Shown one piece after another: positions 30,961 to 43,600 of a stretch of DNA of 64,000 bases. The notes under the pieces were generated by a model that saw only the letters and a list, made by a program, of their open reading frames with translations, was not told the origin of the DNA and searched no databases. Location: NCBI GenBank assembly GCA_002633005.1, contig NMRA01000545.1:155690-219689 (forward strand), written 5' to 3'. Both the position numbers and the translations under genes were made by a program. The stretch comes from Phoronis australis. Taxonomy: Eukaryota; Phoronida; Phoronidae. Within the stretch, counting starts at the first letter, position 1. Each line of letters opens with the position of its first letter.

Positions 30961-32480
30961 TTGTTAAGGATAACGGAAGGTTGTAAGCAATTTCCGCAGG
31001 CATGCTCGCAGATTTTTTTACGGGTATTCGGGGGAACATGGCAGACGGGGCATTCGTTTTTAGGTGTATGGTTGCTTATTTCAGAGGTACCTATAACGGT
31101 TCACGAGTTAAAACTGAACTCCAAAAAACGCTAAAATCTTTGTAAGTACACCCATTCGACATGTACATGGTCATCACAAATCGTGGCCTCGTTAGTCTTT
31201 TCGACACATGCGGATTCCTTACAAACAACTCCTAATAACGATCTTCAAAGGAAATACTATTCTTGTGATACCGTGGGAATAAAGTAACATTTTATAACTA
31301 ACCATCGGAAATAATCCTTTTGTATAATTCACAAATTGTGGTCTTCACGTTCTTCAAAATTCTACCTTTCCAATAGCGGCCAATCCCATTGTATTTTTTA
31401 CATTTTTGGTTAAGTCGAATGTCTTAATGCTGCGGATGTTTTGTGTTTTTGATGAATTTGGAATCTAAACTTCCCCTCGTGAATACTTAGCAGTGTCGGA
31501 TTTACATGTGTAGATGAACAAAGGGACAATTACCCCGAACCACCCCACCGAGAGAGGGTCCCGCCTAAAATGGGACACCTTAAGATGAAAAGCTAAACAT
31601 CATTAAGCTTGGAAAAGAGTGACAGTTCTTTTCATGGCCATGTGACCCTGTAAGAAGTGACCTTCCTCAGCATGAAAGTCGGTTGTACGATTTTACAAAA
31701 AATAGGAGCGGCCCCTAAGAATTTGTCAATAAAACACGAAAAGGGTGGCTAGTTGAATGTCGTCATTGGCACCCTTCGAGGGCTGGGCCCCTAAATATGA
31801 AAAGATCTGTACTTTCAAAGATCAGAAAATGCGCAACAATTGATATTATCTGTAAAGTCATCAATTTTTCTAAAGTGATGTACAATTTCGAGAAAAAATA
31901 AACGAAAAAATAGAGAGACAGCCGTCTCCGTTATCTTTTGCCAGAGAGAGACCTCTGGAAAAACATAGTTTTGCATTCCCAGAATTGTTTTACTGAATTT
32001 ACAATTTTCTTGATTTTTCGAAATACTGTATGAATGATTAAGTGCCCATTTTCAAGTGCGCTTGGACGACCTATGCTGTAAAAACGGATATTTTGACGAG
32101 CTTTCGCGTTCCGTGCTTCTTCAATATTTTTAGGACTCGGTCACTATTTCGATGATTCCACCGATTTCCAAATGAGCCCAGACACAATAGGACCATTTCG
32201 GATTTCAATGCGACACTGGAATATTACTGTAGAGTTCTGCCGTCGTGTAATCTAGGACAGCCCTATTAGTTACATCAAATTTAATTAAATTCAGCCCCAC
32301 AGACTGTGTAACAAACGGCCACGGCTTCCGTCAGCACTTACGTCCAACCAAAACGCATTTTCTTTTTGAAAACGCAGACGTCACGATCCTATCGGCGTAT
32401 TCTTATTCATGGAAAACTGAAAAAGGACAGACAAAAGTGAATTTTAGTGATCAGGGTTCTTTTTCATGAAAGTAGATTAA
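30961..32480. other. Non-coding duplicon B sequence
   Basis: This is collinear with copy A except for the 942-bp segment missing at about 32088. No gene is recognised. Confidence 0.5.
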
Positions 32481-33247
32481 AGGGAAAGGCAACCCTTTTT
32501 ATGTCATTTTTAGCAAAAAAGGTTCTTTGATTATCCCAGACATATTTTTCACTTAATGACAGCTTTTCGTAATTTTATTAATCATTCGTCCTTTTCTCCG
32601 GAAGTGACGTTTTGGGAGGAAAGAATTTCGTGCCAATTTCTTTCATATAATTTGACTGTGAGAGATGTCGAGTCAGTCATTGTTATACCACGGCTGTGAC
32701 AAGTTCGGTCGTCGTTTGCTTTTGTTTACGAGTCAGTCAACATGCCACACTGTTGCTGCGTACCTGGTTGTACTCATCATCGCCCAGAGCCTGTAAGCTG
32801 CCCTGCTGCGATGTTGAGTAGAGGGAGTGAATACAGGCCCAGTTAGACACCCAGTAAAGAGGACAGTTCGTCGTCCAATGAATAGATCGGTGAGCCAAAC
32901 TTTGATTTTGTCTAAAGTATTGGAGCTATTTAGAAGGTGCCAGGAGTGTGGCGAAGGAGTCACACGGTGGGATGTAAGCAGTTTGTGTCCTCAGGTGACT
33001 TTCCAGTGGGAGTGTGCCGCCTGACACTCGGGCAAGTGAGACAATTGTTCCTCTGTCCGTGAGACGATAATGAGTACATCTCGGTACGCAGCAACAGTAT
33101 GACATATTAACTGACTCGTAAACAAAAGCAAACGACGACTGAAAAATCACAACAGAGTTGGAGCAATGACTGACTCGGCAGGTCTTACAGTCAGACTATA
33201 TGAAAAGAAATTGGCGCGAAATACTTGCCTCCTAAAACGTCACTTCC
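32481..33247. mobile_element. Foldback Kolobok-like element, copy B, right end truncated
   Basis: This is the counterpart of 22315-23085. TTAA lies at 32477-32480, followed by AGGGAAAGGCAACCC. The inward-facing ATGCCACACTGTTGCTGC appears in the left arm at 32742; the right arm has a diverged form. It is truncated at TTCCGGAG as in copy A. Confidence 0.65.
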
Positions 33248-35329
33248 GGAGCTGAGCTCGACGGTCTCCGCAGTCATTTCTGGGGGCAAGCTTGCAAAAA
33301 GTGCCACTCTGGCAAGAATCAGCTGCCACTGCGTTTGCATTGAACGGGACTGAATTCCGACTTTCGCATTTGACATTCTGTATACGATAACAAATGAACA
33401 AATGGTGAATTTCGTACCTCTCTTAGTATAAAAGTCAAATTAAGTTCATTACATGCAAAGAGATCCCACGTGTCATTACAAGATTTCATCGTCAGTAAGT
33501 TTCCTACCACTACTACTTCCGTTCCACAATCTGTTGCTCTGTTCATGTACCAGGACACACCGTACAGGTCTTATGAAATAATCATCTAGTGAAGAAGGTC
33601 GTCACCCGTAACGTGCGACAATGAAACTAACAGCACTCTTTTATTTCTATTGAACAGAGGGGTTTTCCCACTTGAGTCAGCGTGTTGTTTCCTTTAGATC
33701 GCCAATTCGAGCCCTTTATGTGTAGGAGAAGGAGAGCTAAATACATATAGCTTGTTTGGTTAAGCATGCTGCTTACGGTGGCTTTAAAGCATCAATTGCA
33801 TATCAAAGCACCAAAAAATAAAACTACCCTATCGGTAGATCAGCTGTCAAATTCCGCAAACACTATCTTATGATATGTTAATTAGCTGATCTCGAGTGAC
33901 AAGCATTTATTGGTGGACACATGCTACGTAGAGACGAGAAAATCAATCACAGTTATCCTCCGTCAAGGTTCATGTGAAAAGGCGTCACATAGTGATGTTC
34001 GTTTTCCCTTGGTTTATGGTATACATACTGGTGTGGCATTCACCTATCAAAATTAGTTAAATTATCGTTTTAGGCATTTTTATAGTGCAATATTTTAAGA
34101 TTGTGTGTTACATTGATGTCACACAAAGAATTAACTCCCTGTTCTTTTCACTTTTCCGCAAGAGATACGCTGAGGCAAAGCGCGTAAAAGAGCGTTTGTA
34201 ACTGCATACGTAAACACGGCACATCCCTTGTAACTCGCATGAATCGTGAACAATAAAAAGAAATAGTGACGTGATCAGACGGTGATGAAATATATGTATA
34301 TGTATATATTACGTCAGCCTGGCGTAAAACATGTGTTCTACACATCACCATGTTTAGAAGACCCATCATTTATAGATTTCTTTTCTTTAAGGGGGATAGA
34401 AACATGCATTGCATGGCCGGTATATTTTTCATAACCTTAGACCCACTTAAGTTGACTAACATACAGCAGTGATATTTGCCTTTTGCCAATTTCTTGAGTG
34501 TCAATATTGCAACTCAATTTGCGAAAATGGAAGTTTACCCGCATCTTAATGATTAATACAAGCGACAGCGAAGAAGAAAGACAAGTGCTGACTACCGTGT
34601 TGCATTATGGGTAAATACCTCAGGATGAGAGTGAGGCTGCGCTATTTCATGTCGACCCTAATGTACAGATGTTACTACTTTTGCACAGAAAGGAGAAAAC
34701 AATCTTTGAAAGTGCGTGATTTGTAAAAAACAATAAACGTTACGATGATTGTAGTGCGGCCCTGTATTCGAACTATGTAGGCACAGTAATATATTTCCCT
34801 TTGAACTAAAATATAGAGTTACCCGACGCTGTCCAACACTAAAAGCTTCCTGCTCATGCAGCGTGCAGGATGTTCCACTGCATTACCACGTGTCACCATA
34901 GTGAACTGTAAACTGTCATTATCTCTGTTCTCAAGTAATTCATTTCGACTAGCTGCTGAGTCTCATTTCCGTGATTTAAAGTATATTAATGAGAAGCTGG
35001 AATTCATTCTCGTTTTCAACTCACTTGTTGTTCTATCATTCATGTACATGGAGTATAAATGTCTATGCACTTACTACATAACGAATGTACAACGCACGAT
35101 GCGTATTTATGAAATAATGAGATGTACTATTCAAGGGTAATCATCGCACAACAAGAAATCATAAGACCAATTTTAAGACAAAACAAATTATATACTGAAA
35201 ACTATTCCAGGCTGACTCTCTTTGAACATGACAATAAGGCGAAATAACAACACTAACAACACAAAATAATTTTCCTTATCTCTGGGACTGCATGGCCAAA
35301 TAAGTTAGAAACACAATATACAGCGATAA
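33248..35329. other. End of duplicon B and unique non-coding DNA
   Basis: Up to 33894 this matches copy A. From 33895 to 35329 the sequence is unique in the window; it includes a GTATATGTATAT run at about 34295, and no gene motif is recognised. Confidence 0.5.
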
Positions 35330-37925
35330 ATTGATAACAGTCAACCAACAAGTGGACGTGGTTGCACTGAGCGTGAACAGGGTGACATTTGGTCCAAAGA
35401 CGAGTTCTCAACCCCTTTCACCGCTCAGTAGGTTTGCAAGTGAGTACGACATACTCCTTCACCGGGACGCTACACCTTATGGTCTCCACTCCACGGCGCG
35501 TCCCCCGACCGTTGATGAAAGAAACATAAGCCGAACTGAAGACTACAGAATGGACTCAAAGTTGAGAAACCCACTGCTTGGTGTGCTCGCATGGCAGTGC
35601 TGTCAAAGGCTAACAACAAGGTCAGAATATGTGTAGACCTAACCAAGCTGGACGTTAAAAGCTTGAAACGAGAACTACACATGTTTCTACAGTCTATCAT
35701 CTGTTGACACAGCTCGGAACAGTGAGCACATTGAGGAAATTTGATGCCAATAGCGGATACTGGCAGATCCCCTTCTCGCCAGCCTCTCGGTCCTTCATCA
35801 CAGTCTTCACTCCTTTCGGCAAATTTCAATTCAACCGCCTGCCGTTTGGAATTTTATCTGCCAGTGAAATCCACTAGAGGCGCCTGTCCCAACTGCTGGA
35901 GGGGCATGTCCCAACTGCTGGAGGTGCGGGAGGGAGTAATATGCATGCATGTATGCAAGACGATGTTCTCATTTACGTCAAAGACCCAAATGAACACGAC
36001 TCTCGACTCAAGTCACACTAGGTAGAATTCAGGAAGCTGGCATCACACTAAAACTCCAAAAATGTGGGATTTGCAAGACGTCATTAAAATTCCTGGGGTA
36101 CGTATAAGGAACTGATGGCTTCAGACCAGACCCAGACAGAGTCGTCGGTGGTTCCACATGTCCACCTCCAACAAACGTCACTGAAACCTTGGTATGGCAA
36201 CCCAAGTTGGAAAATTTCTTCCCAATCTTGCAGACATGACCAAGCCACTACGTGAGCACGTAAGTACCAAGAACGCCTTTTTTGAACATCGAACACACAA
36301 AAGCCTTTAACGCCATCAAGCAGTTATTGTACATGGTACTCGTACTGGTTCTCTACAGCCAAAACAGGAACACAGCTTTGTCGTAGGGCTTGGGTGCCGT
36401 ATTGCTGCAGCAACTTGAAGAAGCCGAGACTGTTCGTCCTGTAGTGTACTCATCTCGCGTCATGTAGGAGACTTAGAGAAAGAAGCTTTGGCCGTCACGT
36501 GGGCCTCTGATCGTTTTGCAGATTACCTTATCGGACTCGACTTCACTATAGAGACCAATATCACAAGCCACTCGCCCGTAACAAGGTCGTCAGTGAGCTT
36601 CCAGCTAGAATACAGAGATTTCAAATTAGGCTGATGACGTATCGCCACTTGATCCACCACGACTCTGAAAGAGAATTCTATACGGGCGATGCCTTGTCCA
36701 CAGCCACCTCAACCAGTGTACCTTTTAGGCAGAACAATGGCGCAGCGTGGCGTACATGCCATTGAAAAGTCTCTAACAGCATCAGAAGAACTCTTAGAAT
36801 AGCTAACGACAGTCACACGAACCGACGAAGCGTGAGGAACGGATGGCCCACAAAAATGCATTCCCGTGACTGTCAGACCCTATTGGACCCACCGCAGCAA
36901 CATCACGCACGGGAGCGGACTGCTCATGTATGGCACGCGCAATCTCGCCCACTCTGCACTCGGGCTATCCACGATCAACAAAATCCATGCTGATCACCAA
37001 AGCATTACCAGGTGCGGGGAACGAGTCCACATGGTGACCAGGACTGTCCCGCCAGATCCAAGGCAGTGTAGAGAACAGCATGGGACACCATTGCATCTGA
37101 CTTGTTCGAACTAAAAGACCAAAGTATTGGTAGACTATTTCTTGCGCTACCCTGAAGTCACCCTTTCACCTCCAACACGTCTCGTCCCGTGATCAATCGC
37201 CTGAAATCAACATTCGCCAGACATGGCGTATTGGTCTAGCTAAGAACAGACCCCAGCAGCAAGTTTGTCTCGAAAGATTCTGCCAACTTTGCACACGATA
37301 GGGATTTTCGACACGGGAGCAACAGTCTTCGTCTCTCCCAAAGTAATGGTGCTACAGAAGCAGGGGGAAAACGATCATGACTTTGCTCAAAAAGGCTAGC
37401 GACACTTATCTACCTCTACTCAGCTACAGAGTAAAAACACTGGCATGTTTTTCAAACCTTGGTGAACTGCTCATGGGACGGCGTTTGTGAACGAACGTCC
37501 CAATTCATCCTCTCCCCCAAATGGCCGGATTCTGATGTCTTCAAAGATCGACAGGAGATGAGCAAGGCCCAACAGAAGACAAACCATGACTGGATAGTCG
37601 TACCAGAGTGTGGATCCACAGTATAAACCTTGTGACCCAGGAAGGTACAGTAACTGGCAAGACCCAAACGCCACGTTCACACTCTGTTGAAGCTGCGTTA
37701 GACGTAATCGCGGCCATAGTGTTCGCCATCCTTTTTTAATCCCAAGGGACTACTAAGCAAACCCAGACCATCGAGAGTCGAGCTAGAAACCAAGATGCCG
37801 ACAGTGAAAGCTCAAAGACTCCAGACGTAGCCAGCGAACGTCTGGAACGTGTGACACCTCCCCAGACATTTGTCAAGACTCAGTCCGGTCGTGTATCTTG
37901 GCCTCCGTCTACACTGGACTTGTAA
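35330..37925 (+). mobile_element. Second Ty3/Gypsy pol, decayed (plus strand)
   Basis: The order on the plus strand is RT, RNase H, integrase and the C-terminal tail. RT signals include KVRICVDLTKLD at about 35610, RKFDANSGYWQIPF at about 35735, FGKFQFNRLPFGIL at about 35815 and DDVLIYVKD at 35959. RNase H signals are GAVLLQQ at about 36392 and the Val-Tyr-Ser-Ser-Arg motif near 36445. The integrase region has DLFELK at 37098 and DYFLRYPEV at about 37133, and the tail ends near 37925 (SGRVSWPPSTLDL). Frames change many times. The residue patterns differ from the element at 1-2822, so this is a different Gypsy lineage. No LTRs are seen at its ends. Confidence 0.82.
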
Positions 37926-38605
37926 AGAGTTAATTGCCTATTTACATAGAAAAATGACATGTTTTTCCGTTTTTCTAGTATGTGCTAAGCTTTGTAATAA
38001 ATAGTGTTTTATCCAAAACGGGGAATCGTCACTTATTTGTACGTTCAACATCGGCATCTGGCGAGTCGGGAGAACAATTACTGATCGCCATATTCATTCA
38101 ACCTCTCGTTGTTTCAATGTCAAATTACTGACCAAACAAAAACGATGGACGTGATTTTGCCCAAGCTATATATATTATCAAAAGTCTCAAGTTGCGACGT
38201 TCCCTAAATGCTTTCACCATAACTTGTAATTTGTTTATCTATTCTCAAGATTCAAATTATCAGTAACTTTTGCATTTTCATGATGTCTGTATCGCCTAGT
38301 GCCATTGACCTTTTACGGTTAGAAAGATAAATGTAATGAATTCTGGGACACCGGTCAGCCAAGCATAATGACTCCGACCAATGACAGCAGAGAACGTGCA
38401 CCATCATTTTCAAGCATCAGGCAACGACGGAAATGATTATCTCACGCTTCTCTAACCGTGAAATGGTGACTGAGTTAGTTGAATAGAATAACTATTTGAT
38501 GCGTTCAGTAGAGAAAACATCTCGTGCCCAAATCTCCACTAGCTTTACTTTCTGAAAGACTTCCTGGTGAGCACCAGACCAGGTGTCGGTGTTGAATTGA
38601 AAAGA
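37926..38605. other. Intergenic, no features recognised
   Basis: No gene or repeat is recognised before the 5-bp target site at 38606-38610. Confidence 0.5.
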
Positions 38606-38710
38606 ATACCTGTCACGTTTTTCCCGTGTGTGGGTGGGCGCAGGTTGTTACAGACCGGTGCTAATAGCTTTCGGTGCGATGACTGACTGAAGACTGGTTC
38701 GAGTTAATCC

Positions 38711-38716
38711 TTTATT
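38711..38716 (-). terminator. Polyadenylation signal of the solo LTR
   Basis: AATAAA on the minus strand lies between the TATA box and the LTR end, where the R region should finish. Confidence 0.55.
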
Positions 38717-39014
38717 AATCCCGACCGTACGTTCACAAGCCTACTCAAACAAAACGTCCGACGTAATGTCTGTTCATGCTCCAGCCAATGCTGCGAAGCC
38801 TTGACTTGTGATGAACCTCTGAGACACGTTCAGCAACTGTTACACTAGTCGATTCAATAACCTGTTGTCTCTATAGCTGGCTCTCTATTGACTATCGCTG
38901 TAACTGCTGATTCTCTTCACTGCAACTCAATTGTAGTTCTCCTGACTAACTTTCTTGAACTTACTTGATCCCTCTTGAACTGACTTGATCTCCTAACACA
39001 AACCCGTGCTTGTG

Positions 39015-39022
39015 TATTTATA
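39015..39022 (-). promoter_or_regulatory. TATA box of the solo LTR
   Basis: TATAAATA on the minus strand lies directly downstream of the heat-shock elements and about 300 bases before a polyadenylation signal. Confidence 0.65.
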
Positions 39023-39035
39023 GCCTAATGTATTG

Positions 39036-39234
39036 TTCTGGAACTTTTCAGCAATTCAAGCACATTCTAGAACTTTCCTGAATCTACCCAATCATTCTAC
39101 AAACATATACTAGTCTCTAGAATATTCCAGACTGCATTAATCACTGTCATGCTAGAGTCTTCTAGAAAGTTCCACACTATACTGCAGTAAACAAATTACA
39201 TTATCACTACTGAACTCAGTCTACTAGAAAGTTC
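39036..39234 (-). promoter_or_regulatory. Cluster of heat-shock elements in the LTR U3
   Basis: Alternating TTC/GAA modules with two-base spacers, the HSF binding pattern, occur five times. At 39065-39082, TTCTAGAACTTTCCTGAA has four perfect modules. At 39160-39172, TTCTAGAAAGTTC has three. Two-module sites lie at 39120-39127 (GAATATTC) and 39227-39234 (GAAAGTTC), and a degenerate one at 39036. All lie 15-220 bases upstream of the TATA box on the minus strand. Two of the sites sit in a diverged tandem repeat of about 60 bp (39155-39280). Binding and heat induction are inference. Confidence 0.7.
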
Positions 39235-39361
39235 CATACTATTCTGTAGTAAACAAATTACATCATCATTGTACTTAACTCAGGGGTCATGCTAATCAAA
39301 CTGAATAACAAAACAAAACAATACAACTAATAATACTGTCAGATTATATTCTGACAATACC

Positions 39362-39689
39362 AATCTGGGGACAGCTTTCAATGACCGCAGGGAGAGCTTT
39401 TTAGCAATGAACATTAGAGCATGGTCTCGTTATGCAGCCACGTGACTACGTTAGTATTATCAGCAAGAGATTACCTTCCTGGTTTACTTGTGATTGAAAT
39501 CAGTTATGAAAGACAACTCAGTCCATCTTCTTTAGCCGTTGACACATTTCGGCTTTAGATGAATGCGACTGATTTATAATTAGTAGACATGAGAAGGCCG
39601 CCACTGTGATTTGTTTCTATGTCTCGAATAAATGTCATTCTTCAGAAGAGGGAGCATTGGGCAAGGAGAACAGCGGTAGCCTAGGAATC
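39362..39689. other. Intergenic, no features recognised
   Basis: No coding or repeat signal is seen between the solo LTR and the first LINE-like piece. Confidence 0.45.
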
Positions 39690-39800
39690 ACCACGAATTC
39701 GTGAAAAATGAAAAGAAACTGAGAAATGAAGCAAGTAAGATCTACGTAAACAAGAATCTGACCAAAAAGGAGGACCGTTGTACAAGGCTTCCAGAAATCT
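39690..39800 (+). pseudogene. Possible LINE ORF1 fragment
   Basis: The plus frame from 39695 reads EFVKNEKKLRNEASKIYVNK followed by NLTKKED. The IYVNxxLTK pattern is typical of the C-terminal domain of ORF1-type proteins in marine L1/Tx1 LINEs. It lies about 1 kb upstream of LINE endonuclease remnants on the same strand, so it may be the 5' part of the same element. Confidence 0.4.
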
Positions 39801-40414
39801 GGACACCAGGATTCAAAGTTGCTGACATATGGTTGAAGAATTTATTACAAGAACTGGGCCAATGATATCAAACTGGTAGGCAGCAAGAGATGTTTGCCGG
39901 CCATCTAACTCTCTCTCTCATGTCAAACATTATATGTGCAAGTCAGAGTGTAGTGCAATATTTTGCAACGTCTTGTATTCAGCAATTGGTAAGATGTGTG
40001 TTGTGCTCACTTATACGGTAGTCTGCACGACAAGCAGCAGGAATTTCTCTTTTACGTTTAGCTGATTGTGCTTTACGCTAATACCAATATTCAATAATAA
40101 CTAATTAACGTTTAATTACTTTTGTACTCCCTGTGCAATTGCCAAACTAAAAGTCAGGTGGTTGGAACCTAGTTGAGAGACCTCAACACACATGTACCTC
40201 CGGTAGCCATTGCTGTGTATTTATTGCATTTTCCTTCAATCGATAATATAATTTTAGCAGTTGACAGCTAACACCTATTATTCAAGGCTACATTAACGTT
40301 CGTGACAACTGTGTCGCATAGTATTATTTTTGGAGCTGTATTCTACTTTAGTCTTAGTGTCATGGCTTCGTGCTGGGCAATCAACCTTGGGAAGCCATTT
40401 AAGAGAGTAGTGCA
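39801..40414. other. Intergenic, no features recognised
   Basis: No recognisable coding signal is seen. It is perhaps decayed LINE sequence. Confidence 0.4.
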
Positions 40415-40560
40415 CACGGGCGGGTCCAGGATTTTGAGTTGGGGGGAGCAGGGCAGAGTATTAGCCAGGCTTTTGCCCGTCAGAACTTCCAAATGGAATC
40501 TGGAAAAAGTTTAGGGGGGTGAGCATGGGCCTCTTGACCGCCTTAAATCCGCCAATGGTG
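40415..40560. mobile_element. Short hAT-like MITE
   Basis: CACGGGCGGGTCCAGGATTT at the left and CTTAAATCCGCCAATGGTG at the right form imperfect inverted ends. The interior (CCAGGATTTTGAGTT, CCAAATGGAATCTGG, GGGCCTCTTG) is shared with 62648-62863, which identifies a family. Confidence 0.5.
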
Positions 40561-40699
40561 CATGTGCGGGGCCCGAGATGCAGGCATCCTTATTTAAGTT
40601 AGTGATCCGTTGGGTCAGAACAACAAGTCTTAGACGCAATTTTTTCTTTTTAGTATAAAGCGAAGTCTCTTTATTAAAATGTAATTGATCCTAAATTTT

Positions 40700-43600
40700 G
40701 TTCTATTTGTTTTATGTGTGGGGGCTGTATGAGCACTGTCTCCATGCTTTTTATTATAAAGACTTGTTATCAAAAATACTGGGGAAATAAGCCTAACAAC
40801 GAGGACCAGTTTTATTATTGCTCCATGTACAAAACCTCATTGAGTGCGAAGGATTGGGTCTCCATGAAAAACGCAATGGTGTTCTCAATTTTAGGAGAAA
40901 AACAGCACTCTATTCATTGCCTACAGGACACACAGTTTACTATGAGAGAAGAAAACAGTAGCAGGTCAACGTGGAGTGGCGATCCGCTTTTAGAACATTT
41001 TTGAGTATAAACTACATAAATAGAGACTCTCCGTCTTTTTTGGAAAAAAAATAAAACAAGATATTCAAGATATAGGAAATCACTCTGTGATTTGGGCAGA
41101 TGAATTTAATCTTGCTGTTTATCAATATAAGGACACGCTTAATTATCGAATGATTAATAACAAGAAGTCGCGGAATAAGGTGATAGAGATTTGTTCAGAA
41201 TTGTCTATTGCTGATGTTTGGCAGGGAATAAACCCAAATATTTAAATACACTTGTGGAGCTGGAAGTAAATCATCAAGACTGGATTAATTTCTATTTTCT
41301 GAAAAGCTTTTGACCGATGGTGACGACTCCATAGTAGAATTCGGTTACCGGTTCAATCAGTCAATGGTTCTTTTTAAGGTGCCGTTTCCAGGAGGAAAAA
41401 AAGCAATTTGGAAGTTTAATGATTCTCTCTTAAACAGCTGTGAATGTATTGTTGTCAATGATACCGTTAAATTATCAGTATATGACTGACGTCATTCAGA
41501 CAGTCGATAGTACAAGTAATTCAGATTTACAATTGTCTATTAGTGATCAGCTTTTTCTTGAAACGTTGCTGATGGATATTCGTTGCAAGACAATTTCCTT
41601 TGCTACTTACTTAAAAAAAAGAGTGATAGAGCTGAACAGCAGCTTATTGAAGAAATAAACTTTTTTGGAAAAAAATCAAAGCTTTGATATGGAAATATTT
41701 GAACAAAAAATAATCAACTTGCCGAGCTAAGGCAGAATGCGTTAATAGGTCTTATAACTAGGTCGAGAGGAAGAGGGATCGGCCAGTGTGAAAAACCTTT
41801 CAATTATTTTCTTCATTTGGAAAATAGGCATTACACAAGTAAGTTTATGCCTTCCCTGTGGAAATCTGACAATACTAAAACCAATAGGGAAGAAAAGGTT
41901 ATTCAGGAAACCAAAACTTTTTATGAACATCTATACAAATATAGAATTTTGAACAATACTGCTTAAGAAACTTCTTAATGAATGTGTGTGTCGCCAAACT
42001 AAATGAGACAGAAAACGAAAAATTAGAAGGTCTTCTTACATATAGTATAAAGTAACACAATGCTTGAAAAAAAGGGAAAAAACAAAAGCCCAGGCTCCGA
42101 TGTTTTTTCAGTGGAATTTTTGATTTTTTGGGGCTAGAATTGGACATTTCGTTGTTCGCTCACTTAAAACTGGTTTTCCTCACGCTGTGGTTGTATGGCG
42201 TAGAAGCGCGTCCCCTGGGTGGTAGATGGGGGAAGCCCTTCTAGATGGGGGTTGCACCGAATAGTACGGAATAAGGTGCCTTGAACCAACTCAGCCTAGA
42301 ATAGAAAACTCTGATTTCAAACCCGGGTAGATGGAGCTCGAAAGCCTTGGAAGGCAGTTTGTCTAGGAGAAAGAAAACTGATTCCTAGCACGAGTAGACA
42401 GAACTCGTTAGCCTTGGTAGGCAGTTTGTCTAGGAGAAGAAAAACTGTGATTTAAAACCAGGGGCAGAGAATGCTCCTAAGCAACGGGCAGCAGATTCAC
42501 TACGAGAGGGAACCTCGAATAAAAAACCAACGCCGAAGTCGGATACACTGGGCCTCATGTGGCGCGTAACGGCAGTGCAACGCACATATGTCATCATGAT
42601 GGTCAATATATTTGACCGTTTGACGAACGAGAAGAAGAAACTGATTTTGTTGTTGGTCAGTTAACATCAACACAGAATAAGGGCGTGTATTCCTAAGGAA
42701 GCAGACGAAAGTAAACATTTTGAATAACTGGAGACCCATATCCTTGGCTGAACGTTTAAAATCCGTTTTGGGAAACCTATATTTAGGGACCAGGCAGGTT
42801 TTGTTTTTGAAAGAATTATGAACGACAATGTCCGAGTGATGTGTGATTTAATGTTTTATGCCCAGTCAGAGATATGTAAACCTCTGATGACGATTTCGTT
42901 ATAGTTTAGAACATATGATCAGCGAGTTCGATGTGAAAACAAACTTTGTAAAATATATTGGTGTTGTTTCTGTTCTAAGTAGGTTTCAAACAAGTACATG
43001 TCAAATTAAATTTAAAAGTGTTAATATCTATTCTCCTAGCATGCCTTTAGCAATTACAGCAGGATGCGAAGGGTCGTTGCAGTAGATATAATTTTTCTAT
43101 GTTTAATGACATTCGAAGTCATAGTGTAAATGGGGAATAGATTGGGGAGATAGTTTGTACGAAAACATACGCGTTGCCTTACGAAATTACAAAGGGCGCC
43201 AACATTAGATAATTTCAATTTAGAATATTACACAGGGTTATTGAGGCAAATACTTTTTTAGTCAAAATCTAAGTTCGGGATTCTAACTTCAGAGACGCTG
43301 TCACAGCTTTTGTGGGAATGTTGCCCTGTAGAAGATTTTTGCAAGGAATTCGAAAAACCACTTCAAAACTGCCACATTCAGCTCCCCAACTGCTCTTCTT
43401 ACAAACGCATTGCTGGATTTTTGAACTTCAATAGACACACGGTTTTCTATTTAACGTTTTGCAAGCCAAACAGTACTTATAAGGAGAGATGTCGCATAAA
43501 TGTACCTAATATTTGCAAATTTGTTACATATACTCATGAGTATTACAAAGCTGATAATTTTATTGTGTAAAAATTTTGAGTATGGCAGCAATTTATTGGA

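Larger units (their letters stand above)
24460..33894. repeat. Segmental duplication, copy B
   Basis: This is collinear with 13875-23731 from CAATTGAGTCGTCTATCG at 24460 to GCTGATCTCG at 33894. Differences from A include a 136-bp internal duplication in the receptor, a 509-base gap plus 270 bases of unrelated sequence after it, fewer minisatellite units, a single copy of the 60-bp repeat, and absence of the 942-bp segment of A. Confidence 0.9.
38611..39356 (-). mobile_element. Solo LTR with perfect 5-bp target site duplication
   Basis: The 746-bp unit begins TGTCACG and ends TCTGACA on the plus strand, so both strands start with TG and end with CA. ATACC stands on both sides (38606-38610 and 39357-39361), a perfect 5-bp target duplication. 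On the minus strand, TATAAATA lies at 39022-39015 and AATAAA at 38716-38711, about 300 bases apart, in the order expected for U3-R-U5. No internal retroelement sequence is next to it, so the element was lost by LTR-LTR recombination. The 5-bp duplication fits Gypsy or Copia, and the intact site suggests a fairly recent insertion. Confidence 0.85.
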
